Positions 48,630 to 58,400 of a DNA stretch of 64,000 nucleotides are shown here, in pieces. The translations under genes and the position numbers were made by a program. Origin of the DNA: KACC-23026 sp963829575. Lineage in GTDB: Bacteria; Bacillota; Bacilli; Bacillales; Sporolactobacillaceae. The stretch lies in contig CAWHJF010000013.1 of NCBI GenBank assembly GCA_963829575.1, positions 372,001 through 436,000 of the forward strand, written 5' to 3'. The notes under the pieces were generated by a model. It worked only from the letters and a program-made list of their open reading frames with translations, ran no database searches and had not been told where the DNA came from. How positions within the stretch are numbered: position 1 is the stretch's first letter; every line of letters starts with the position of its first letter.

Positions 48630-49403
48630 ATGTCAGTCATGGACTTATTTAACTTAGAGGGTAAAACAGCTATCGTAACAGGAGGTGGGCGCGGGCTTGG
48701 GCATCAGATGTCCATTGCGTTAGCTGAAATGGGGGCTAATATCGTAGCCTGTTCAAGACGAGTAGAAAATTGTGAAGCATTGGTTCAAGAAATTCAAGAA
48801 ATGGGCGGCCAAGCGCTTGCATTAAAATGTGACATTACCAAACCAGAAGACGTCCAAGCTGTTGTCGATGCGACTTTGGAACGGTTTGGCGCAATCGATA
48901 TATTGGTTAATAATAGTGGAGCCAGTTGGGGAGCCCCAGCTCTTGAGATGCCCCTTGAAGCGTGGCATAAAGTATTGGAAGTCAATGTAACGGGGACGTT
49001 TTTGATGACACAGGCTGTGGCGCGCCATATGGTTGAGCGCGGTGAGGGATCAATTGTCAATTTAGCGTCGGTAGCAGCTTTTAAAGGTTCAGATCCTAGG
49101 GTCATGGATGCGATTGGTTATCAAGCTTCAAAAGGCGCGATTGTTTCATTTACAAGAGACATGGCAGCCAAACTTGGACCACAAGGGGTTCGAGTCAATG
49201 CGATTGCACCAGGCTTCTTCCCGACTAAGATGTCTCAAGGTGTTCTTGAGATGGCAGGGAAACAGGTTCTAGAGCATAGCCCGCTAAAGAAATTAGGCGG
49301 TGAGGAAGACTTAAAAGGTGCGATTGTTTATCTAGCTTCTAAAGCATCAGATTTTGTAACAGGGCATGTCTTGATGGTGGATGGTGGATCAACTGCCGTT
49401 TAA
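48630..49403 (+). CDS. Short-chain dehydrogenase/reductase
   Basis: 257 residues; ATG 48630 after TTGAGGTG. Classical SDR: TGGGRGLG cofactor motif (about 17-24), NNSG (about 94), catalytic Ser in NLASVAAF (about 145) and YQASK (Tyr 164, Lys 168). It resembles gluconate 5-dehydrogenase or 3-ketoacyl reductase-like enzymes; the cofactor is NAD(P)H. It follows the acyl-CoA ligase by 56 bp in the same direction, so it may act on an acyl chain or derivative. Substrate not determined. Confidence 0.85.
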   Translation: MSVMDLFNLEGKTAIVTGGGRGLGHQMSIALAEMGANIVACSRRVENCEALVQEIQEMGGQALALKCDITKPEDVQAVVDATLERFGAIDILVNNSGASWGAPALEMPLEAWHKVLEVNVTGTFLMTQAVARHMVERGEGSIVNLASVAAFKGSDPRVMDAIGYQASKGAIVSFTRDMAAKLGPQGVRVNAIAPGFFPTKMSQGVLEMAGKQVLEHSPLKKLGGEEDLKGAIVYLASKASDFVTGHVLMVDGGSTAV

Positions 49404-49423
49404 GTGCGTGATTAATATCGGAT

Positions 49424-49468
49424 AAAAAGGAAGAGAAGGTCTGCAAAGACTCTTCTCTTCCTTTTTTT
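49424..49468 (+). terminator. Terminator after the acyl-CoA ligase-SDR pair
   Basis: 14-bp stem AAGGAAGAGAAG-TCT / AGA-CTTCTCTTCCTT with a short loop and seven T. Confidence 0.9.
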
Positions 49469-49524
49469 GTGCATCAATGTCGAAATAAGTCGATAATTTC
49501 TTTAAATATTCTATTAATTAGGGG

Positions 49525-49595
49525 TTCACAAATAACATTCGAGGATATATACTGTACCATAACAGATAGTTGTTCTATAACAAGTTGTTATAGAA
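49525..49595 (+). promoter_or_regulatory. Promoter and operator of yhfH-like gene 1
   Basis: -35 TTCACA (49525-49530), 17-bp spacer, -10 TATACT (49548-49553). Downstream is ATAACAG, then a perfect palindrome with 11-bp arms (TTCTATAACAA / TTGTTATAGAA, 49573-49595, one central base). Nearly the same layout stands before the second yhfH copy (52870-52942). A repressor binding just after the start point is likely. Confidence 0.75.
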
Positions 49596-49608
49596 AAGAG
49601 GTGTTGAT

Positions 49609-49740
49609 ATGAAAAATCCAATTGAATTCTTTAAGAATTTACCCCAGAAAATATGCCCAGAGTGTGGTGATACCATGGAAGAACAGGCGGAATCTTACTT
49701 TTTGGAATGTGAAAAATGCTTGTCTAAGAAATATGAGTAA
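49609..49740 (+). CDS. YhfH-family zinc-ribbon peptide, copy 1
   Basis: 43 residues; ATG 49609 after AAAGAGGTG. Sequence MKNPIEFFKNLPQKICPECG, then EEQAESYFLECEKCL, with two Cys-x-x-Cys knuckles (16-19 and 36-39) forming a zinc ribbon, as in the YhfH family of Bacilli. A paralogue with the same start and knuckles is encoded at 52960. Function unknown. It stands 108 bp before aceB on the same strand and could be co-transcribed with it. Its promoter carries a strong palindromic operator. Confidence 0.8.
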   Translation: MKNPIEFFKNLPQKICPECGDTMEEQAESYFLECEKCLSKKYE

Positions 49741-49771
49741 CCTATTTTAAATGAAGAGAGAAGCCGAGTTT

Positions 49772-49790
49772 TGTTTTGTGTTATAAAACA
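49772..49790 (+). promoter_or_regulatory. Operator-like palindrome before aceB
   Basis: TGTTTT-N7-AAAACA, including GTTATAAAACA, matches the half-sites found at both yhfH promoters. It lies about 60 bp upstream of aceB and may place aceBA under the same regulator. Confidence 0.5.
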
Positions 49791-49848
49791 GGGTTTGATT
49801 TAAAGAGAAAATAAAAAAGGGGTCTAAAAAGAGGAGACGTGAGGAAAA

Positions 49849-51438
49849 GTGAAGACCACACATTCAAGCATACAAATTCAGGGAAGCATGGATCTGGATT
49901 ATGAATCGATCCTAACATCAAAAGCACTCCATTTTATTGAAAAACTTGAACAGAAGTTTTCTGGAAGAAGGAAGGACTTGTTGGCATTACGAGAGATTCT
50001 ACAAAAAGAAATGGACCGTGGCTCCACACCGGATTTTCTAAAAGATACGGCTCACATTAGAAACGGGGACTGGAGGATCGCGCTACTTCCGAAGGATCTC
50101 CAGGACAGACGCGTTGAAATTACTGGGCCAGTCGACCGGAAGATGGTCATCAATGCTTTGAACTCCGGTGCAAAAGTATTCATGGCGGATTTTGAAGATG
50201 CACACTCCCCAACTTGGCAGAATACAGTTGAGGGCCAAATTAATTTAAGAGATGCGGTAAGAGGCACACTCGCATTTACGAATGAGTCTGGAAAAATTTA
50301 TAAATTAAACGAGAATCCAGCAGTTCTGATGGTTCGACCAAGAGGCTGGCATCTAGAAGAAAAGCATGTACGAGTTAATGGGAAACCTGTTTCAGCAAGC
50401 TTGTTTGATTTTGGTTTGTATGTCTTTCATAACGCGAAGGCTTTACTTGAAAAGGGAAGCGGACCTTACTTCTACCTTCCAAAGATTGAAAATCATCTAG
50501 AAGCGAGACTATGGAATGACGTCTTTATTTTTGCAGAAGAAGCGTTAGGCCTGGCTCGAGGGACAATCAAAGCAACTGTATTAATTGAAACGATCTTAGC
50601 GGCTTTTGAGATGGATGAAATTTTATATGAATTAAGAGAGCATTCTGCTGGTTTAAATTGTGGCAGGTGGGATTATATTTTTAGTTTTATAAAGAAATTT
50701 AGAAATAGAGAAGAGATTCTGTTCCCTGACCGAATGGCGGTTACGATGACGGTTCCCAATATGCGCGCTTATTCACTTCTCGCGATCCAGACTTGTCATA
50801 AGAGAAAGGCGCCGGCAATAGGTGGTATGGCGGCACATATCCCAATTAAGAACAATCCAGAAGCCAATGCGGAAGCGTTTGAAAAAATTAGAGCTGATAA
50901 AGAACGGGAAGCGCAAGACGGACATGATGGGACATGGATTGCTCATCCTGGAATGGTTCAGACGGCACTAGATGTTTTTAATGAGAGGATGCCGACACCA
51001 AATCAAATTGATAAGACCTTGGAGAATCTTGAGATTAAGGGATCTGATCTTCTAGAAATACCAAAGGGTGCGATTACTGAACAAGGCGTTCGCACCAATA
51101 TAAGCGTTGGGATTCGCTATTTGGCCGCTTGGTTAACCGGTCGGGGTGCCGTTCCAATTAATCATTTAATGGAAGATGCGGCAACGGCTGAAATTTCTCG
51201 GGCGCAACTTTGGCAATGGGTTCGCCATCCACAAGCTTTCACAGATGATGGACGAAAAGTGACCTCAGAATGGATTAAGCAATTAAAAGAAGAAGAGATG
51301 GGGGGGTTGTTAGGAGAATTGGGAATTCAAGCGTACCAAAAAGGACGCTTTGAGGAAGCCGGGTATTTGTTTGAACGATTAGTTTTACAGGATGATTTTA
51401 TCGACTTCTTAACCGTACCAGCGTACGAAATTTTATAA
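49849..51438 (+). CDS. aceB: Malate synthase
   Basis: 529 residues starting at GTG 49849 (AGGA four bases before; GAGGAG further upstream). Malate synthase A features: ADFEDAHSPTWQN (about 110), RPRGWHLEEKH (about 164), PKIENHLEARLW (about 210), GRWDYIFSFIKKF (about 272) and the C-terminal catalytic region with NHLMEDAATAEISRAQLWQW (about 438). It condenses glyoxylate with acetyl-CoA to malate. It forms an operon with aceA (18 bp between stop and start). B. subtilis 168 lacks this pathway. Confidence 0.95.
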   Translation: MKTTHSSIQIQGSMDLDYESILTSKALHFIEKLEQKFSGRRKDLLALREILQKEMDRGSTPDFLKDTAHIRNGDWRIALLPKDLQDRRVEITGPVDRKMVINALNSGAKVFMADFEDAHSPTWQNTVEGQINLRDAVRGTLAFTNESGKIYKLNENPAVLMVRPRGWHLEEKHVRVNGKPVSASLFDFGLYVFHNAKALLEKGSGPYFYLPKIENHLEARLWNDVFIFAEEALGLARGTIKATVLIETILAAFEMDEILYELREHSAGLNCGRWDYIFSFIKKFRNREEILFPDRMAVTMTVPNMRAYSLLAIQTCHKRKAPAIGGMAAHIPIKNNPEANAEAFEKIRADKEREAQDGHDGTWIAHPGMVQTALDVFNERMPTPNQIDKTLENLEIKGSDLLEIPKGAITEQGVRTNISVGIRYLAAWLTGRGAVPINHLMEDAATAEISRAQLWQWVRHPQAFTDDGRKVTSEWIKQLKEEEMGGLLGELGIQAYQKGRFEEAGYLFERLVLQDDFIDFLTVPAYEIL

Positions 51439-51456
51439 AAGAGGGTGGTTAACGCT

Positions 51457-52752
51457 ATGACTTCAGAAAAAACAAATCAATTAAAGCATATTTGGGAGAC
51501 GGATTCTCGGTGGGAAGGTATTATTCGGCCTTATTCACCTGAAGATGTCCTTCGATTGAGAGGATCAATTGACATTGAGTATACATTAGCGAGACACGGG
51601 GCTGAAAAGTTGTGGACGTTACTCCATAACGAAGACTACATTCCAGCACTTGGCGCTTTGACGGGTAATCAGGCGGTCCAACAGGTCAAAGCGGGTTTAA
51701 AGGCGATTTACTTAAGCGGGTGGCAAGTGGCAGCCGATGCGAACCTTTCAGGGCACATGTACCCCGACCAAAGCTTGTACCCAGCAAACAGTGTGCCTCA
51801 GGTTGTAAAGCGGATTAACCAAGCCCTACAAAGAGCGGATCAGATTGATTTTATGGAAGGGGGAACAGATACAGATTGGTTTGCTCCGATAATAGCGGAT
51901 GCGGAAGCAGGCTTTGGTGGCCAATTGAACGTCTTTGAGTTGATGAAGAGCATGATTGAGGCGGGTGCTTCGGGCGTTCATTTTGAAGATCAACTTTCAT
52001 CTGAGAAAAAATGTGGGCATTTAGGTGGAAAAGTGCTCCAACCCACCCAAACAGCGGTTCGACATTTAATTGCAGCCCGATTAGCGGCGGATGTTATGGG
52101 GGTTCCAACCGTATTGGTTGCCCGAACGGACGCCAATGCAGCCGATCTCATTACAAGTAATATTGACCCGGTTGACGCTCCATTCCTAACTGATGAACGA
52201 ACGCCTGAAGGGTTTTACAGAACAAAGCCAGGTATTGAGCAAGCTATTGCAAGAGGGTTATCTTACGCCCCATATGCGGATCTTATTTGGTGTGAGACCT
52301 CTGAACCCAATTTAGATGAAGCGCAAATGTTTGCGAAGGCCATACATGCTCATTTTCCAGGGAAACTCTTAGCTTATAACTGCTCCCCCTCTTTTAATTG
52401 GAAGACCAAACTTGACGAAACAACCATTGCCCAATTTCAGAGCGAGTTAGGTAAGATGGGCTATAAATTCCAATTTGTGACGTTAGCGGGTTTCCATGCG
52501 CTCAATCATAGCATGTTTGATTTGGCTCGAAAATATAAGGAACGTGGTATGACGGCCTATGCAGAACTTCAGCAGGAGGAGTTTGCAAGTGAAGTCTATG
52601 GCTATACTGCAACGCGTCATCAAAGAGAGGTCGGGACGGGGTATTTTGATGAAGTCGCTCAAGTTGTATCAGGTGGTCTTTCATCCACCACAGCCTTAAA
52701 AGGATCCACAGAAACCGAACAATTCCGAACTCAAGACCGATTAAAAATCTAA
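51457..52752 (+). CDS. aceA: Isocitrate lyase
   Basis: 431 residues from ATG 51457 (GAGGGTGG eight bases before; GTG 51445 overlaps this site). Motifs: SGWQVAADAN (about 88), DADAGFGG-type ADAEAGFGG (about 148) and the catalytic KKCGHLGGKVL (about 187, with the active Cys). RTDANAADL (about 223) and the C-terminal substrate-binding NCSPSFNW (about 309) follow. It cleaves isocitrate to succinate and glyoxylate, the first step of the glyoxylate shunt. Together with aceB it allows net growth on acetate or fatty acids. Confidence 0.96.
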   Translation: MTSEKTNQLKHIWETDSRWEGIIRPYSPEDVLRLRGSIDIEYTLARHGAEKLWTLLHNEDYIPALGALTGNQAVQQVKAGLKAIYLSGWQVAADANLSGHMYPDQSLYPANSVPQVVKRINQALQRADQIDFMEGGTDTDWFAPIIADAEAGFGGQLNVFELMKSMIEAGASGVHFEDQLSSEKKCGHLGGKVLQPTQTAVRHLIAARLAADVMGVPTVLVARTDANAADLITSNIDPVDAPFLTDERTPEGFYRTKPGIEQAIARGLSYAPYADLIWCETSEPNLDEAQMFAKAIHAHFPGKLLAYNCSPSFNWKTKLDETTIAQFQSELGKMGYKFQFVTLAGFHALNHSMFDLARKYKERGMTAYAELQQEEFASEVYGYTATRHQREVGTGYFDEVAQVVSGGLSSTTALKGSTETEQFRTQDRLKI

Positions 52753-52869
52753 AATTGGTTGGCGTGGGAATAGAATTTTAAGAAATTCGGCATAATTGAA
52801 AAGACTTAATCTTCAGAGCACAGCACATAAATATGGTCGGATTATTTAGAAAATTTTCTTGAAAGTGGG

Positions 52870-52942
52870 TTCACAAAATAAAGAAAACATTGTATACTGT
52901 TTTATAACAGAACGGTGTTATAAAACAAACTGTTTTATAAAA
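52870..52942 (+). promoter_or_regulatory. Promoter and operators of yhfH-like gene 2
   Basis: -35 TTCACA (52870-52875), 17-bp spacer, -10 TATACT (52893-52898). Then palindrome TTTTATAACA-N6-TGTTATAAAA (52900-52925, perfect 10-bp arms) and a third half-site TGTTTTATAAAA (from 52931). It is the same -35, -10 and ATAACAG arrangement as at 49525-49595. The first palindrome covers the predicted start point, which favours repression. Confidence 0.78.
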
Positions 52943-52959
52943 GGAAGGGGATGCTACAG

Positions 52960-53103
52960 ATGCAAAATCCAGTTGAATTCTTTAAAAATTTGCCGGAGAA
53001 GTCTTGCCCAGAATGCGGTCAAATTATGCAAGAACAAGCTGAATCTTATTTTATGGAGTGCGAGCAGTGCTTAAATGAGAGCGAAGTTTCTTTTCATAAT
53101 TAA
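52960..53103 (+). CDS. YhfH-family zinc-ribbon peptide, copy 2
   Basis: 47 residues from ATG 52960, nine bases after GGAAGGGG; ATG 52951 is too close to the site. MQNPVEFFKNLPEKSCPECG with EQAESYFMECEQCL gives two Cys-x-x-Cys knuckles at the same places as copy 1; the two are about 70% identical over the first 40 residues. Family function is unknown. It follows aceA by 207 bp but has its own promoter and operators, so aceBA is bracketed by the two paralogues. Confidence 0.8.
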   Translation: MQNPVEFFKNLPEKSCPECGQIMQEQAESYFMECEQCLNESEVSFHN

Positions 53104-53163
53104 GGCTTTTTCAAGTTCATAGGTCCGCTCCCACTCTATGCACGATCCATTACATTCAGAACA

Positions 53164-53248
53164 AAAAAACGCCCATTTGCATGAACCGTTCACCTGATTA
53201 AGACGTCTTTTAGAAGTCAGGGTTCTGTTCGTGGTTGGGCGTTTTTTT
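53164..53248. terminator. Large convergent terminator between yhfH copy 2 and deoD
   Basis: 12-bp stem AAAAAACGCCCA / TGGGCGTTTTTT (53164-53175, 53236-53247) closing a ~60-base loop with further partial pairing (ACCTGA...TCAGG). U-runs lie on both strands. Confidence 0.8.
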
Positions 53249-53293
53249 CACTAAGGTTCTGATTGATTTCCTGTATTTTAAAACAAGTAAAGA

Positions 53294-54001
53294 TTAAGAG
53301 CGTTTAGCGGTTTCAAGAGCAATTTCAATCATTTGATTGAAGGTGGTTTGTCGTTCCTCTGAAGTGGTCGCTTCACCTGTAACAAGATGGTCACTTACCG
53401 TTAAGATCGAAAGGGCTTTGCGCTTGAACTTAGCCGCTAACGTATAGAGCGCAGCCGATTCCATCTCTACAGCAAGTGTGCCGTGTTGTCTTAAAGAATC
53501 TGTTAAGGCTTGATTGTCGCTGTAAAATGTATCACTTGTAAAGATGCTTCCGACATGGACAGGCATGTTTTGTTCAACCGTCACATCATAAGCAGATTTT
53601 AGCAGGTCGAAGTTCGCAGTTGGGGCAAAATCAATGCCTTGGAATTGCAGTTTGTTAACATTGGAGTCCGTAGATGCGGACATGGCTAATATAACGTCAC
53701 GAACTTTAACGTCTTCTACATAAGCCCCACAAGAACCGACTCGGATTAAGGTTTGGACGCCGTAATCTGCCATTAATTCATGGGTATAAATCGAAATAGA
53801 CGGCACACCCATTCCCGTTCCTTGAACAGATATCCGCTCGCCTTTGTAAGTCCCAGTAAATCCAAGCATTCCTCGAACTTCATTATAACAAGTGACATCT
53901 TCTAAAAAGGTTTCAGCTATGTATTTGGCGCGTAATGGGTCGCCAGGTAAAAGAATTTTCTCAGCGATCGCGTTGGGTTTGGCTCCTATGTGTACACTCA
54001 T
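53294..54001 (-). CDS. deoD: Purine nucleoside phosphorylase DeoD
   Basis: 235 residues, the standard hexameric PNP length; ATG 54001 behind AGGAGGATAA. Motifs: KILLPGDPLRAKYIAE (phosphate-binding, about 15-30), GTGMGVPSISIYTHEL (about 62-77), RVGSCGAY (about 87) and EMESAALYTLA (substrate Glu, about 179), plus SDH near 204. It cleaves purine (deoxy)nucleosides with phosphate for salvage. It is a lone gene here. Confidence 0.95.
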   Translation of the reverse strand: MSVHIGAKPNAIAEKILLPGDPLRAKYIAETFLEDVTCYNEVRGMLGFTGTYKGERISVQGTGMGVPSISIYTHELMADYGVQTLIRVGSCGAYVEDVKVRDVILAMSASTDSNVNKLQFQGIDFAPTANFDLLKSAYDVTVEQNMPVHVGSIFTSDTFYSDNQALTDSLRQHGTLAVEMESAALYTLAAKFKRKALSILTVSDHLVTGEATTSEERQTTFNQMIEIALETAKRS

Positions 54002-54224
54002 CGTTTATCCTCCTATTTTTAAAAATCCATAGTCACAAATTGTGACTCATGTGAATTGTAGCTTGTCCACTCGTCAGAATCAAGTCAACACGCAGTATTC
54101 ATTTTATTTGATGCAGAAACCGTCAATTTTTTTTGGATAAGGCAAGGATTAGGATAGGAACGTATGATCGGAAATGTGGTAGAATAGAGAATAAGTTACT
54201 GAACGAGTTGGAGGGAACATTAGG

Positions 54225-55460
54225 ATGTCAATCCGGTTTATTCATACGGCCGACCTACACTTGGACCGTCCGTTTCATAATATGGCAAGTCTTCCTGAAG
54301 CCTTATATGAAAAAATCAGCCAAGCCCCGTTTCAAACTCTACATACGATTATCTCAACCGCGATTGAACGGGAGGTGGATTTCATCATTCTCTCGGGAGA
54401 TTTATTTGATGGGTCGAATCCAAGCTTGCGTGCTAAACATCGTTTTTATAAAGAGGTACAGCGTTTAGAAGCCTATGATATCCCGGTTTTTCTCATTCAT
54501 GGGAATCATGATCCCTTGGATTCCATGCATCATGAGAATTGGCCGGATCACGTCTTTCGTTTCCCAGCAACCGTTACCGTCAAGCGGTTTGAACGAGCTG
54601 GCAAACCTTCTGTTCATTTGTATGGGTTTAGTTACCCGACCCGCCATGTTAAAGAATCGATGCTGTCTTTTTATAACAAAACGCCGGGTGCGGATTTCCA
54701 TATCGGACTTTTACATGGCTATTTAAAAGGTGGAAACGGTGAACATGAGGCGTATGCCCCTTTTGAGATCCAAGAGCTTTTAGACAAAGACATGGATTAT
54801 TGGGCATTGGGCCATATTCATGAACGACAACAATTAACAACTCATGCACCGATTTATTATTCTGGGACTCCCCAAGGCCTTTCGATCAAAGAAACCGGAG
54901 AAAAGGGAATCAATCTTGTGACGCTCTCAGAAAAAGGATATGACATCGAATTTGTCCCGACTGCCGATTTTTTATTTGATGAGATGACTGTGAATCTTAC
55001 TGGGCTTGAACAGATTTCGGAACTAATGGACGTGATCGAGGAGAAAAAAGCGACTTGGAGAGCGGATGGACGACCTGGAATCATTCGTTTAAAACTAGAG
55101 GGGATGAGTGCACTCCACCCGCAATTGCAGGAACCAAAAATGAAAGAAGCGTTTTTAGATGCGCTTCAGGATGGTGAAGAACGTTATTCAAGTTTTTGTT
55201 GGATCATTGATCTTCGTCTTAACAGCATGTCGTTTTACCCACGGGAACAATGGGCAGAGGAAACGCATTTTCTAGGCGATCTGATTCGTCTGGTGGATGG
55301 CGTTCAGACAACGGCGCCTTTTTTGGAAGACTTATATAAGCATTCTAAGGCCAAACGAGATTTGGAACCTTTAAGTTCTGATCAAGAACAAGCACTGTTA
55401 GAAGAGGCAGAAAAAATGCTTGTGCGAGGATTAGGCCAGGAAAACGGAGGCGAGGATTAA
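54225..55460 (+). CDS. yhaO: SbcD-like metallophosphoesterase YhaO
   Basis: 411 residues; ATG 54225 after TTGGAGGGAAC. Calcineurin-type nuclease motifs: HTADLHLDRP (DxH, about 7-16), ILSGDLFDG (GD), HGNHDPLD (GNH(D/E), about 90) and LLHGY / ALGHIH (GHxH, about 193). It is the Mre11/SbcD-like half of an SbcCD-type pair with the next gene, YhaN, with no gap between them. DNA end processing or repair is the probable role. Confidence 0.9.
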   Translation: MSIRFIHTADLHLDRPFHNMASLPEALYEKISQAPFQTLHTIISTAIEREVDFIILSGDLFDGSNPSLRAKHRFYKEVQRLEAYDIPVFLIHGNHDPLDSMHHENWPDHVFRFPATVTVKRFERAGKPSVHLYGFSYPTRHVKESMLSFYNKTPGADFHIGLLHGYLKGGNGEHEAYAPFEIQELLDKDMDYWALGHIHERQQLTTHAPIYYSGTPQGLSIKETGEKGINLVTLSEKGYDIEFVPTADFLFDEMTVNLTGLEQISELMDVIEEKKATWRADGRPGIIRLKLEGMSALHPQLQEPKMKEAFLDALQDGEERYSSFCWIIDLRLNSMSFYPREQWAEETHFLGDLIRLVDGVQTTAPFLEDLYKHSKAKRDLEPLSSDQEQALLEEAEKMLVRGLGQENGGED

Positions 55461-58400
55461 ATGAAGATCACTTCCGTATACATTGAGCAATTCGGGCAAT
55501 TTTCAAATCAACACTTTGAATTTCCACAGCATTCGTTTCTGGTGATTCAAGGTCAGAACGAAGCGGGAAAGACTACCCTAGCTCATTTTATAAAATATAT
55601 GTTGCTGGGTTTTCCTTCCCGTCATCAGCTCAAATCAAGCGGATATGCGGGGGAACACGAGGCGAAAATTGGCGGAAGATTGAACGTCCAACTCTCAAAT
55701 GAGGAATCACTTTCAATTGTCCGCCATCTTCGCAAGGAAAATGGAAGGGCCAAACTCTATTTCTCGAATGGTGAGATTCAAGATGAGCGCCTTTTACAAG
55801 AGTGGTTAAAAGGCATGGACCTTTCACTATATAATGCCATTTTTTCATTAGACCTTGATGGTCTGCAAAATTTGCATAAGCTAAAACCTGACACCTTACA
55901 GCATTATTTATTTAGCACCGGAATGACAGGGAATTCAAAGGTGTTAGAACTGGAGCGGAAATTAGAAAAAGAAGTCGGCGATCGATTTAAACCCAATGGA
56001 ACTAAACCGCCTATTAATCAAACGCTGATCCAATTGCAAGAAACTGGGCAGAAGCTTCAGGTTTGGGAACGTAAGTTGGATGACTACGACGCCTTGAAAG
56101 AAAAACAAGTCCGTCTTCTGAACCAATTAACCGAACTGGACCGCGAACGTCATAAACGCTTAGAAGCCAAGCAGGACTTTATAGAGTACCACGCTATAGA
56201 GCCAAGCTTAATCAAGTGCCAATCTTTAAAAAAGGAATTGGCCGCTTTTCCAAATAGTCTGGATCAGTTTCCAATAGGGGGCAAGGCGCGTTATGAAGCG
56301 TGGCGGACTCAAGTTGTTACGCTTGAATCCGAGAAGGCCGGATTGGAAGCACAACGTGAGCAGCTGGAAGCCGATCGTGAGCACTTGGATGGTGGATTCG
56401 ATGACCGTTGGCTCATCCTTAGTGAGACGATTCGCCGTCATGCATTGGACGAAGCGTCAATAGAAGGAGAGGCGTACGCGCAGATTAGATTGGAAGAAAA
56501 ACGAAAATATGAGGAAGAGGGCTTGCAGCGAATTGGGAGTCAGATTGGGATTTCCTGGGATTCTGATCCTACCCAAACGATTAAAGCGATCGATACAGGG
56601 CTCGACGTGAAGCAAAAGTTGAAATTGTCCTTGCAAGACTTGCAACAGCTTGACCAAGAAATGGTGTTTATTCGGCGAGAATGGACTAAACTCAAACAAG
56701 ACTTGGAAGAGGTCCAAGATCCACAAAGGGCCATTGATTTTGGATTGTCGGATGAAGCATTAAACAAAGCAGAGGCACTTTATACTCAGCGCGCACGATC
56801 AGACGTGCGATCTGAGGAAATGAAATGGCTCAACCGCGACATCCAAACGGCTAAAGAGCGCAATGCTTCGATCAATAAAATCCTTCAGTTTTCTTTTGTT
56901 CTACCATTGATCGGTATTCTTATTGGAATGGGGTTCGTGATCTCAAGGGGTGCCCCCTATTCGAGCGTCACAACTTTTATAGAGGGCAGCATATGGATTC
57001 TCTTTTTTGTTAGTCTTACCATTTGGTTTCGACGGTTTCTCAAAAAGTTTCAAACCGCGCTTACACAACTAAAGGAATGGAAGCAGCGTCGATCCGAATT
57101 GGAAGAAGAGGAAAGGGAGATCCAGGCTCATGACGCTCTTCTTCAACAATATGAGAGATATCTGTTCGAACATGGGAGTCGTCTAGAACTGGACAAGAGC
57201 CGCGAGAGCCTAGAGAAGACCTTGAGCGCTCGGCAATTCGAGTTGAGAGAGATTGAAGCTTTAAAAGAAGATCGAGAAGCTGGTTTGCACACTTTTTTAA
57301 GAACTAAGGGTTATCCTATTATGCAAGATCTTTCAATCGCATTAGAGATGGTCCAACTTATTGAAAAAGCTAAAGAGAAGGTTTCATTAATCGAAGAGCT
57401 TGAAGGTGAAATAAAAACCAAAAGAGACCATATTGAAACGATTCAAACGCGTTTTCATAGCCTTCAAGAGCGTTTGGATCAACCGGACGCGACGCTAAAA
57501 GACCTCCTTTCTAAGCTCGAAAATATGGAAGAGATTGATGAGGCGCGGATCCAAAATGAACAGGCGGATGCTTTGCTCAAGAAACAATGTGCTTCATTAG
57601 ATGAAAGAATCGCTCGTTTTAAAAAGGAATGCTATAATTTATGGCAACAGGCAGGCGTGACTTCAGAAGAAGAATTCTATGAACGAGAAGCTCAATACAT
57701 CAAGAAACAAGAGTGTCTGAAAGCGTATGAGGAGGCGCGCTCAACCTTAGAAACCCTAGTGCCAGAGCTCGAGACACTTGAAAGGTATATGAATGGTTTG
57801 AACGAAGGAATCTGGAGAGGGGTGACTCAGGAAGGTTTGGAAATGGATGTATCGACCCTTGATCGAGAGCGCCAAGCCCTTTTGAGTCAAATAGAAGATG
57901 ATCGCGTGGCACTTCGCCATATTGAGGAAGATGAACAGCATCCAGAGCTCGTCCATAAAATGGAGCGATTAAAGGCTAAATTGAATCAAGAAGCCCATGA
58001 ATGGTCGGTTTATAAAGTAGCCCTTGGACTTCTCAGCCAAGCTAAGAACGCATATAAAGAAAATCGGTTGCCAAAACTCCTTGATTTTGCCCAAACCTAT
58101 TTTAAACGTTTAACAAATAATGCGTATTCTGCTCTGTACTATCAGGAAGAGGATGGCTTTACGGTTGAGCATACCGATGGGGCAATATATAAAGCCGAAG
58201 AGTTGAGCCGAGGGACAGCAGAACAATTATATGTCTCGATCCGTTTGGGATTCATCCAATTATTTGATGGGGCGCTGTCGCTTCCACTCTTGGTTGACGA
58301 CGGTTTTGTTAATTTTGATGAAAACCGGACGGAAGAGATGCTCACCCTTCTCCGAGAACTTTCTCATAATCGGCAAGTGCTCCTCCTAACGTGTCGAAAT

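Noticed and set aside
52859..53074. 71-codon ORF overlapping the yhfH copy 2 promoter
   Set aside because: It covers the promoter and operators and is out of frame with the clear zinc-ribbon gene.
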